Shown here: positions 1 to 11,600 of the stretch, one piece after another
Layout: each line of letters opens with the position of its first letter
How positions within the stretch are numbered: the first letter of the stretch is position 1
Assembly: GCA_006384855.1 (NCBI GenBank)
Contig: VCJN01001554.1
Coordinates: 18,999-82,998, forward strand
Direction of reading: 5' to 3'
DNA from: Tetraselmis striata
Taxonomy: Eukaryota; Chlorophyta; Chlorodendrophyceae; Chlorodendrales; Chlorodendraceae
Length of the DNA: 64,000 bases
Position numbers and translations under genes: made by a program
Notes under the pieces: model-generated
The model's database searches: none
What the model was told of the DNA's origin: nothing
Seen by the model: only the letters and a program-made list of their open reading frames with translations

Positions 1-432
1 GGCTCCATCACAGTCATGTTTTGGGGGCATGTGTAAGCAATTCTCCCCCCCTCCCCCCCCCACCCCACCGCCTCCCCCCTACCTCTCACCCTGTTTCTTA
101 TGGCAATAATTACTATAGACCCTAGGCTGGTTGATCCAGAGTAAATATTTTGTCCGTCTTTTCACCGCATTTTTGGGGCATTTCACGTGCGCAAACCCCG
201 AGCGCGGAACCGAGCTATAAATTGCAAGCTACCGGCGCCTGGTACACCGGTACGAGGTACTTAGTACGAGGACATACCGCCGATAACGTTTCCGTATATG
301 GCATGAGAATTATGAGTATGACCCGTACTATAGGCTCCGGGCCCCGGGCCGGGCCCGGACAGTTCATGACAACAATAATTATGTTTGGAATGGATGAGAC
401 TGTTCGAAGTCCTGATACGAAAAGGCACTCAC

Positions 433-1624
433 CGAAGAACAGCGCGCTCATGTGGCACATCTCCCACCCGGCGAGAGCCACGCCGTAGATTAGCACGACA
501 AAGGTGGCAGCAAAGATGCCCAGCGTGACGGCCTGCTTGCCGCTCATCTCGGTCGCCTTCTCGGCGTCACCTCCCGCCGCTGTGTCGACCTGAGCTGCCT
601 CAGGTGCGGCGATTTCCTTGGACTGCTGCCCCGCCAGCAGTGAGGCAGCGGGGTCTGCCTTGACGGCCGCGGCGTATCGATAAACGTGCGCCACGCCCGC
701 AGCCCAGCTGAGGCCGAGCACCACAAGGCGCGGGCCGACGCCCTCCACGAGCGGCACGCCCGCGGCCTTGCAGGCGACGATGGTGGCAAAGGGATTGAGC
801 GTGGAGCCCAGCACGCCCAGCCCCGCGCCCAGCATGACGATGCTCACAGCGGTGATACTGTCGTAGCCCGCGCGGACCATCACGGGAATGAGGATGCCGT
901 AGAACGGGATGGTCTCCTCCGCCATGCCGAACGCGGTGCCGCCAGCGCAGAAGAGGGTCATCAAAATGGGGATGAGCAGCGCCTCGCGCCCGCGCAGCGC
1001 GCTCATGGCTCGGCCGATGCCGGCGTCGATGGCGCCCGTGCGCGTGATGGTGGCCATGAAGCCGCCGATCATGAGCAAGAACATGACGATGTCCGCCGTC
1101 GCGCAGAAGCCGGCAACGGGGGCCAGCAGCACGGCGGCCAGACCCTGCGGGGAGGGAGCCACGAGGGCGTCGGTGCCCGGCACGGGCATCGCCCGCCCCA
1201 GCGCCTGGCTGATCACCCGCCCGTATTCCCCTGCCGGGATTACCCACGTCGCGGCTGCCACAATCACGGTAAGGCCGAGGAGCGTGGAGTAGGCGGTGGG
1301 GAACTTAAATCCGCCGGCCGCCTCCCCCGCCGCCTCTACTCTCGCCGCCTCCTGGCCCTCCGCATCCGTGGGCGCGTCAGCAGCAGCGGCATGATTACGT
1401 ATCCGCCTCGAGAACGCTGCTGCTGACCTTGGGATCGCGGCAGACCGGGGCGCGCGGCATATTCGGGGCAAGCCGACGTCGTGGCTCGTCGTCGTCGTCG
1501 TCGTCGCCGTTGGGGTAGCGAGACGAGATGGGGCGCGCGCGGGCCGCCGTACGACCGGTCTAACGGGGCGGAGCCGCGTCTGGGGAGCGGCTGCCGCGGA
1601 ACACGTCAACCGGCTTACTATCAT
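433..1624 (-). CDS. YfcC-family (DcuC/ArcD-like) membrane transporter, 5' exon, partial
   Basis: The first exon codes for 397 residues and ends in phase 1 at a GTGAGTG donor just below 433; later exons lie beyond position 1. Residues 1-105 are rich in Ala, Arg and Thr and look like an organelle-targeting leader. The conserved part begins FKFPTAYSTLLGLTVIV, followed by TWVIPAGEY, the usual first segment of the YfcC / C4-dicarboxylate carrier family (Pfam DcuC). Several hydrophobic helices follow, with GGFMATITRTGAIDAGI, the GTAFGMAEETIPFY motif and LGSTLNPFATIVA, and then GWEMCHMSALFFG at the exon end. Family members move carboxylates or basic amino acids across membranes. The substrate here cannot be read from sequence. 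Any second exon must supply the last helices. The gene is divergent from the HCF173-like gene, with start codons about 1.06 kb apart. The family call is firm; the start codon and the organelle are inferred. Confidence 0.85.
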
Positions 1625-2679
1625 TGTACCGTAGGCGTGGGGGCGACAGCTGTTTGGCGGTTTGGGTATCCAGCAGGCAAAATGGGCCAGCTATGCGCGC
1701 TGGGGCTCGGCCGGTGCTGCTAATAAGACCCGGCGCCGATTACCACCCGCTGCCTCCTCGTGTGGTTGGTTACACGGCGGGGAAGATTTTCGTGTGACAC
1801 CCTCCTGCTCGTGGTCGGCGTCAGTGGGAACTTCGCAGTCATAAATAAAGTCGCTGTTCTCGAGATGCGTCGTCATCGGCTCGTCATCATTATTAATTCA
1901 GGGTTTTGGCACCAGTACATTAAGGGTCTTATAGTCGAGGGCTTGTATCCCTCTACTCCACAACTAATCGAACCCAGAAAAAGGGCGGGGGTCCGTTCGG
2001 TTCCTGGCAGCTAAGCGACTTCGTGGTTCCCTTGGCTCCTTATTGGTTCTTGGCTCCCTGTCCTCCTGCTCGACCTTGGTTTCAGGCTGCTTATGTCATC
2101 TCTTTTGCTGGCAACCTTTCATAGTTGCTGTTAGTTCTGTTTCTAGTGCGCATTTTTGAAAGCCCTAATGTAATAGATTAGAATCGAACCCTCATCATAC
2201 GGGTACCCATCCGTCGTCTCCTGCTGCTGCGCTGCGATTTTGCTGCTGGAGCAGCGCAGGGCCGCCGAGCACAGCGGCCGATATTATAGATCAGTCACGA
2301 TGGTCGCCGTTGTAACCAAAAAGAATTCGTATGGTTGCCGTTGGTCGGCGCATATCAGGGAAGTGCCGACGTACACAGCGCGTTGATAGCCCCTCGGCCT
2401 GTAAACTGTGGCCACCCGAGCCAGCGATTCTGCTAGCGCCACTGCAGCATCTAAGCTACCTGGCACCGTACGGTGAGGCCTGCCGCCAGTGCCCGCACAC
2501 CGAGGAGCGCATTCTCACCGCACCGGCGATAGTCTATTATCTACCGGGAATTGTTGCGTGTTAAAATCGCTGGCAGGGGTGTGTTTCGCCGCCGCTCTAA
2601 CTAACTTGTATGCCCCCGTCGCCCCGTTCCCCATCTATCCTCCTCGGGCCCCCAGTTATTGTCCCCAACCAGCAGAGAA
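1625..2679. promoter_or_regulatory. Divergent intergenic region between transporter and HCF173-like gene
   Basis: About 1.05 kb without a supported gene separates the two divergent start codons, so both promoters should lie here. No TATA box or other specific element could be assigned. Short open frames across it show no family signal. Confidence 0.4.
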
Positions 2680-5600
2680 ATGGCTAGCGTCACGGCGATC
2701 AGCCACTTCGTAAGTTTCCGCGCGCCTGCACCGAGGCGGCGCGCGATCCTGCGCCCCCGCTGCTTCGCCAGCGGACTCCCCCTTCCGGCGCCGCATCACC
2801 ACCGCCTCGAGGTTGGACCCGCCAAGACAAATCTCGTTGATCCCTCTGCACTTGTCAGCGAGGCTCCCCGCACTCCCAGCCCTATTTCAGTGCGCACAGC
2901 CTGTTCCGTCCGCGGCCCCGCATTGGCACAGCCACCCCCTGGGGATGGGCCAGCGGTGGCGCAGCTGTGTAGGGAGTAGTCAAACCGGGCGATGCGGCGA
3001 GCGGCTCAGCCCCGACGGCCCCACCGCCGGAACTCAGAATCAGTGGCAGATTCTCGGACCCCAAACCAATTTCGCACGTGGTGTACACCTGCCATTAGTA
3101 GCCCTTGGGCACACACCCACTTAGTCCATGACCTCCCCCCCCCCCCCCTGCCCCCCACGCGCCCTGTCCCCTGGCGGAGACTACACCAATCGCCACTTGG
3201 CCGGGTGTGCAGTCACATCACCGAGTGGGGCGAAGTCGTGCCCTTCTCCAATCGCTGCCTACAGTGATTTATTACACCGCTTGGCATGTTACGTCTCCTC
3301 TCACTCCCTCTCCCTCTCTGGAACCGACTTCGAGTTATACCGCTTGCTGACCTGGGGCCCTCACATGCCCAAAGCCAAGTTGCCCCAACATACATCCCCA
3401 AATGGCTGCTGGCAATACCCCGCCACCTCCGAGCTGAAACTCCGATGCCTCCCCATCCGCCCCTACCTAGCCCCCCCTTCCCCTGCGAAAGAGAATGCAC
3501 CCGTCATTCGTACTCATCACTCCCTTCATGATTGCGCAGGTCCGCGGCCGTCCCAGGTTGGCTCCGCCCCGTGCCGCTGCTGCCCCGGCCGGCCTTGCCG
3601 CGCTGGCCGCCTTGCTGCCGCCGGGAGCCCTGGCCGCCGCAGCTGTGGTGGTGCTGGGCGCTGCCGCCGCAGGCGCCGCCATGGCGATGCGCGGCGCGGA
3701 CGGCGACAAGGCCGAGGAGGGTGGCGTGGCCGAGGGACGCGCGGAGGTGGTGCCAAAGGACGCAGTACTGGTGGCGGGCGCGACGGGGCAGCTGGGCGCG
3801 GAGGTGGTGGGCGCGCTGCTGGCGGCGGGCGCGCAGGTGGTGGCGGCCGGCCGGCAGGCGAGCGCGGGCGAGCTGGAGGCCGCGCTGGCGGCGCGAGGCC
3901 TCGCCCCCGGCCCGGCACCCTCCGGCGGCTACCTGCACCTCGCGCCCGGCACGGACATCGCGGACCCCGGCAGCCTGAGCGCCGACCTGTTCCGCGGCGT
4001 CACGGCGGTGGTGGCGGCGGTGGGCCCGCGCTTTGGCAAGCAGGCCGACGGCAGCATGGGGTGCGCACCGCTGCCCCCCCCCCCCCCCCCCCCCCCCACC
4101 CTCAACACCCTGCAGCTCACCGCCCGCCCAATGCTCCCATGCGCCAGGCATCTAATGCCAATGGCTTGATGCGGTGGTCCTTTTCTTTGGCAGCTTTAGG
4201 TTGCGCATGTCAGGTAGGCAAAACCGCGCCGACAAGGTAGCTGCTATTTGTATCTGTAGAGCTTGAGTTGCGGGCCCTGCGGTGAGTGCTTAGTCGCAAA
4301 CATGCACAACCCTAGTTGGCGAGTGCAAATGCTGATGGGGTGAGGAAGGGTCAGCGACCCCTTTTTTATAACCTAGCAGGGGAAGAGAGGGGGGCAGGGG
4401 GAAAAGGGTGGAGCTCGGGGGGGGGGGGGGGGGGGGGGGAAGGGGGAAGGGTGTCTTCTCTGCTGCTTGGGATGGATGGTCTGAGGTCCGGCTGCCCTGT
4501 GATGCGGCGACGCAGGTTTGCCGCCGGGAGCAGCCCGGCTGAGGTGGACTCTGCCGGCGTGGCGGCGCTGGTGGCGGCGGCCGCAGAGCACCTACCGGCC
4601 ACTGGCAGCGGCAGCAAGGAGGTGCTGAGCATGCGGAGCGCGGAGGACCTGGAGGTGCGCCACACCGCCGCCACACACCCCCTTCTGCGCGCCGTCCACT
4701 ATTGCTCTGGTGGCCCCGTTCCAGTCGCCGTACCTCCCCCCCTGGTGGGCTAGTGCCACCTTCATCTTCCTCCTTTCTACATCGGAGTTGAGTTAAAGTG
4801 CATTGGTGGGCGCGTTAAGGGTGGACACTCGGCGCTTCACCTCGCCTCCTGAACCGTTATCACTACCCAAGTTTGGCGAATATACTATCACTGCGTTGTA
4901 TCGCCGTGTCATGTAGACTGCGTTCTGTCATTGCCGCTCCTCGCATCTACTGCAGCGCCCTGTGGTGCGTGCTCAGCTTCTAGAACGCCGTGCTTCAGTC
5001 CCCGCACCGGCGAGGGTGCACGCACGCCATTGCAATCATGGGAAATACAGCAAGCCGCCCTCACTGCCCTTGCATCGAGAACCGGAAATGCCAACAGCCG
5101 AGCGACATCACCCATTACCATTTGGTCATCATGGTATTTGAACATGACAGAGGGAGAGAGAGAGACAGAGACAGAGAGAGAGAGAAAGATTTTCGGGGGG
5201 ACGGGGAGGGGGGTTCAACGTGGCGATGATAAGTCGCCCTATTCATTACCACTGCATTCTCCGCACTTCTTCTGTTATGCACCCGCCTATGAACCCAAAC
5301 TTGCGTACTGAATCCACTTGGTCCGGGGTATCCACAGTAGGATGGCACATAACGCACCTGCCATGCGCTGGCAGGGTAGTCCACATGCGGATACTGACGT
5401 GATTGGACAGCACCCGAATGGCCCCCACGCAGTGCCTACTCACCAACAGGGCCCATTTGGTTGCACGTAGCTCGTGGGGCACAGTGTGCAGACCCACCCC
5501 CTCTCAAGCTCTGGTTTAGAATGGCTGTGAGAACCACAGGAGATGTGCGGGAGGTATGTGTGTGTGTGTGTACACAGCAAATGTGACACTGTTTCAGCAT

Positions 5601-8600
5601 TGCACTCCCACGCCCACCGCTGTCTTCGTCTCCCTACGCAGCGCAGTGCGCGCGCCGCTAGTCCAGGACCTGAGTGCTCGACCTAGTCTTTGTGCTCAGG
5701 GTGCCCTCGCCCCTGAGCGGCCCGGATCCAGCCGCGCACACCCTGCGCGCACACATCGGCATCCCCGTGAGGATGGTGGGGTATCGGCAACGATGCTTTG
5801 GTGTCTGCATGCGCGGCACATCCGCGGCCCCGCTCACTTTTCGTTCGTCATGGTGTTGACGTAGTCTGTCCGGCGGATGGACTGAATCAGCAGGTCCACC
5901 TCCTCGCGCAGCACGAACTTCTTTGTGTACGCGAGCTGGTTGTACTCGCAGTCGCCCGGCTTGTACGCGCTGTAGGCTTGGTCTGTACGCATAGAGGCGG
6001 GACGGCATATGCATCGACATAACAGTCCAGTAAAGTCTATGATAAATCCATGGCATACCTGCTGCTAGGTGGGCGGTGCCTAAGCAGCCATGCAGATGCT
6101 GGCGGCGCGGCGCATACCGGTCGACACCAGTCTCAGGGGGAAGCCTGTGAGCGGGTCCTTGAGCTTATCCCCCGAGTGGGCAGTCACCAGCGTGGCGCCA
6201 GACACGGGGCTGACCACCTTCCGCAGCCCGATGTGTGGTTTGTTCCCCTGCGTCACGAAATCATTGGCAATGTCTGGGTTTTTAGTGGAACCCCGAATCC
6301 TCCCAGAATGACGACTCCTCGATTTCAGGCGGTCGTTTTCTAGCGGTACAGTTTCCGCTCGCAAGCAAGCTTCGCGCGAGATTGGGAAGTTCTTGGCATG
6401 GAGTGGGCACTCACAGTCCCCGCGGGGCCCGCCATGGAGTATGCGGTCCGCCCAGCGCGCTCGTGGTCCCACTCGTACTTGGTCGACATTGCGCCGGTCC
6501 GGGCGCTGTGCAGATCCGCGCGGCCGTACAGCCGAATAGTCGTCGGTAACGCGCGGCGCCTCTCAGTCGCCGACCTGGACGATGCTAAGCGCCCCGACCC
6601 TAAGCGACTGCAAGCAGCTGTCGCGGAATCTGACGGTAGAGGGCGATCGTAGAGTCTGCCGAGTCTCTGTGCTGGTAGAAAACGTCTACGGGCGCAGTCG
6701 ATGCGTCGTTCACGACCGCTCGTGTCGCATGTTTCTGACGGGGTTCCGCTTCGGGCGCATGCCGGCCCGGCGGCGGGGTCTGCTCGTGCTAGTTTTGCTC
6801 ATCCGTATACTACATGTACCGCCTGCGTACCTAGTACAGGTACAGTACAGATTTAAGCTAGTCCCTATCTGAAACCCAATATTTATACCGCGCACGTGTT
6901 CGCGTACCCGCTCGTACACATCATAAATTCCGTACGTACCGGTACGTTAGCTGGCAACATACTACAGGCGTCAAAGTAATGAACGGGTGGGTCTTACTCC
7001 ATCTCCATCTATCTACAGCATCTATTGTGCCGTAATCCTATAACATCCTTACCCATTAATCGCTACGTAGGATTAATCGTTTCGTCCACCTCTCACTGCT
7101 ACCTGGAGTATTCTTGCACGTATGATGTAGCGACTATGGGTGTGAAGAATTGAAGCAACTCCCCGGCACAATGGCATTATCTGACCATATCTTCCAGTGG
7201 TCCAATATAAGTTGAACTAGTACCGGAGCGGGTACCAACATTTCGAAGCAAGTGCCGATTCAAAGGATGGAAAGGGCGCATTAGATGACCCCGTGCCCCA
7301 AAAGTGTCAAGGTTCTTACAAGTGCGCCGGCACCCATGGTATCTATGCCAGTGTGAATGGACAGAGAGAGAGAGAGAGAGGGAGAGAGAGAGATGCCAGT
7401 CCATGGGGTGTTCGTTGCTAAATCGATGAATGAATTATTGTATGTGTGTAATGGGCTAGCACTCCTGGTATTGCTAAGTAGTTTGGCATCCATGTCCAAT
7501 CCATCACGTGCGCAGACATTCTGACTGTGTTTGCATACTGTGCTCAACTGCCAGTCAAAGGTCAACTTACATTGCAATTGCATGAGTGCTACACAACACA
7601 GGGCGTCACTGCTACGTCGCATGCCAACTGATAGACAGGATATCAGCTGCCCAAACATACGCTGACGTCATGTGCCGTGTTTGCCCCCGCCCAGACCTGG
7701 CGCCGCCTGGACGATGTCATCATGGGCGGCCAGTCGTCCTCCGTCATGGCGCTCGCAGAGGCGGGCGGAGAAGGCACCGCCGTGTGGACCGGCAATCTCA
7801 TCCTCGAGGTGCGATCATGCCCCCCCCCCTCCCCCCCCTCCTCTCCACTGGAGTCCCACCGAGTTGGATCCCGAGAATAAACATGCCGCCATGAAGTTTA
7901 AGGATGCATATACACGGGACTACACGCAGTTGGAGGCAGTACAGATGCCGACCCACCTTGAAGAACCCTAATAAGCCTCGAATTGCGCTTGCGCATAACC
8001 TATCAGACCATCCGTTCTGCTTTCGCTATAGTGCCTCCGTCTTCATTTGACACCTCACAGGCGGGTCAGGTTCTCATTCGCAGTGTCCTCATCCCCGCGT
8101 CGGCACCCGTGGTGACACCGTCAGGTGCGAGCTCGGCTCACGCTCCGGTATCCGACGTGCGTGTAGCGGTGTGCGGACACTGTGAGTCAGTGGCTGCAGT
8201 GTGTTTCTGGAATACAGCAAGCAGAGTTTGTCTCCGGTGGTTGAGACTGTCGTTACATACTGTCCATGAGAAATAGATGTGAATTAATGAATCAACGTAG
8301 GATGTAATGGCCAATATGCGCCATATAAGTGGAGCAGGTGCACCTTGCGGGCAGTAAGTGAGAGTAAGAGTGTGAGCCATAATTCGTACCGGTAGTTTCT
8401 ACCTCGCACGACATCATTTGGATAGACTGCTAGTAGTGATTCGCAGTGCATTCCTAGTACTTTACCCCCCCCCCCCCCCTGTTTAGCTGAAATGGTCCGA
8501 GCCCTGCGCGTAGGCGTTCATGCTCACCCACGTTACGCCATGTCTTGGCGCACCCCCCCTGGTCTGAGCTGACACGCGGACCGCGCGCAGGGTGGCGGCT

Positions 8601-11600
8601 TCTGCGGGACGCGCACCGACGCCGCCGACTTTGGGCTGACCGGCTACGACGGCATCTGCCTCCGCGTCAAGGGCAGCGGCCAGCGGCTCAAGCTCAACCT
8701 CAAGACGGCACGCCCCCCCTCTCCACAACCATTCTGTCCCTCCTCTGCGTAGCGCCTTGATGCCGTTCTTCTGACCAGCCCCTCTCCCAGTGTTCCACAC
8801 TACACCCGTTCTACGTGCATCAATAACTTAATCGTGGACGATCCGCCATGATATGGGATCTCTGCGACGAGGTCCCTCCTACTCCTACAGCATGCTCAAG
8901 TATGCCTATAAGAATCCCGATCACAAGCCTCAATGCGGGCTTGCATACTACCTGTAGTCAAGAACATTCGCTATAGCTCGGCTGTGGCTTCGTCATTATT
9001 CGACATTGGCAGGCAGGGCAGCCTCGCATTCACAGGGGTTTTCTTAATACCGCGCCGGCACCCTTGGATGTTCTCATCCAGCGAGTCCCTTAAGCAAGCC
9101 GCTGCTTTGCTCTGGGTTATCAATGCACCTTCTGTGGGAAGCGCCTGTGTGCTGTCGGGCCACTACGTGGAGCGCCCACCGCAACGTGGCCGAATTCAAC
9201 GGAAGCGGGGGCCTGTAGCATCGGTTGGCGCTGCGGAGCTCGCGCAAGTAGCAGACGCCGTGGAATTGCTGCGGAAGTCTTGTATAAGTCAACCAAACGC
9301 TCCCCATCACGCCGTGTTTAACCCCCCCCCCCCCCCCCTCCCCCTTCCCCCCCCCCCCCCCCCCCCCCCCCCCGACACCAACTTGTTGCTGGGCACATGC
9401 ATGCAGGAGGAGCAGGCGGATGTGCCGGAGAGCACGTACCAGGCCTGCTTCAACACGCTGGATGGGGAGTGGACCACAGGTGTGTGATTGTGTGTGTGTG
9501 TGTGTGTGTGCCGCTCTGTATCGTACATATAAGCACATGCTCGGTTAACACCCTGCCCATATCACGACACGAAAATGGCGCAGAATGTCCAGTGGGGGGC
9601 AGTGATTGGCCGAATGCCGATAGCACAGCGTGCGGAATTTCGTTGATGGACGAAAAACAGCCATTGTCAAAAGTTGGCAGCGGGCCCCCAAGGGGTTGGA
9701 CAGCCACCTCCAAAAGTTTGGCGTTACCCTTTTTGTCCATCATGCCAATCGTGCGGAACTCCGGAGGGGGCGATGAGGCTGCTACGCACCAATGCTAACG
9801 CCGAGCGCGACGGGCATATTACCAATGTGAATGTCTGACTCAACGGTACAGAATATGCATTAGTGTTGGCGAACCAATGATGCGGATGTACACCAATGTT
9901 ATATTAGTGCTCACTGTTTCGGGAAGATCCGCCCCTGAGCTGCCCCGCAACGCACCTCCCGGGGGCGCTTGACAAGTGGCGGGGTGTGCCGCGCGCTGCT
10001 GCATTGCGCGTCCGCCCTCTCGCAGTCCGGCTGCCGTGGCACGAGTTTCGCTGCGTCAAGCGCGCCTCGTTCGACCCCGCCGGCCCGCCGCTGGACCCCA
10101 CCAAGGTTCGACAGATGGGGCTCGTGTACTCGCGCTTCGAGTTCAACGGCCTGCCGAACCCATTCTTCGCGCCCGGCGAGTTCCGCCTGCTCATCGACGG
10201 CGGCGTGCGGGCGTACAAGGAGCCGCGCCCGCAGTTTGTGATGGTCCGCCAGCCCCCCACCCCCTCCCCCTTCTCATCTTTCAACCCACTCCCGCGTCGG
10301 TCACTCCATCGAGCTCTATCCTGCCGGCTTGTCCCGATACCGGTGGGGTGGTATATCACCGGCCTTTACAGGCAATCGGTCAATAACATCATCTGGGAAG
10401 TACTGCACTGCCAGCAAGTTGACAACAGTAAGCCGCTGACGTCGATGAAGGAGCTACGGGTACGCTGTCGCCACTCCCAACACAAGTGTTTTTAAGCCCT
10501 CGCTCCCGTCTACGGGTGCCGACGCGGGAATCGTAGCACTGCGAATACAAACCTTCCGTACCCGGCAGGGCTCAAGTACGGACAAAGCTACAGCGGAATT
10601 ATTAAATCTTATAGTCCTCAAGGTAATATGTGACAACCCTTTAGGCGGATGATGAGTTTGGGTTCGTATATGCGAGTCGGCGCTCGTGTTGTCCCCTCCC
10701 GCGCGCGCGCTATTGCCCCCTCTCGCTGCACCGTGGATCATTCGCCTCAGTGGTTGCGTATTGCGATCGCAAGACCCCCCGCAACCGCGTTGCTTTGCGA
10801 GTCGCCGAAACCTCGCCCGGATGCTGATACCCGATTGTCTTGTGGCATCGGCAGGTGTCCTCCGCGGGCGTCGAGCGCAACGCGCGCATTGGCGACGACG
10901 CCGAGGCGCGCGCCGCGGACATCCCCATCGTCCAGCTCAACCCCGGCGGCATCCTCAACTACAAGTACGAGGGCGAGTGCGCGCTACGCGCCTCGCGCCT
11001 TTCGTACACGATCGTCCGCCCCACCGGTGAGAAGCATCGACTTCCCACCCGCAAACACCAATAACGGCGCTGCCGCTCCCTTGTACCGGTACCAACGCCG
11101 GGATGCCCATTGATTTGATCTTAATGCGCTGTCTTGCTACGATAGTTCTTATTTGCATTATTTGGGTTACTAAAGTTTCAGATAGCACAGCAATAGTGCA
11201 AGCCGTCACTGTACACGGCTTAGTTCGGCAGCTCAAATTAAAGTAAAGTTGTTTATGTGCTATCATTAATGGCGGGATGTATGATTGGATACGGGCATAT
11301 TAAAGCATAGGATTATACATACATACAAAGTACAACAAAGTTTCTATGTATTATACTAATGCGTACGTTATACTCGTATTTGTATATATTCTGTTTGCAA
11401 ACACACATAGTAGGTATACCAATTGCCACATTTCACACACACACACATCGCACCCATTCATACATAAATTCATACAGTCATACATATATTATATTCATTT
11501 ATTTAGTTCCATCCACTGCTTTGCGGGGCGCACGTCTGAGCGGTGAGCTCTCCTCCGACTCTTCCAGTTGGCAGGTGTCCCTGAAATCGCGATGTGAATG

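Noticed and set aside
215-432. Extension of the transporter ORF through position 215
   Set aside because: The conserved segment ends at ALFFG before a clear GTGAGTG donor; the following residues have no membrane character.
3128-4240. Long plus ORF of 370 codons overlapping HCF173-like exon 2
   Set aside because: It is an Arg/Gly-rich shadow frame of the GC-rich exon; the spliced frame has the family motifs.
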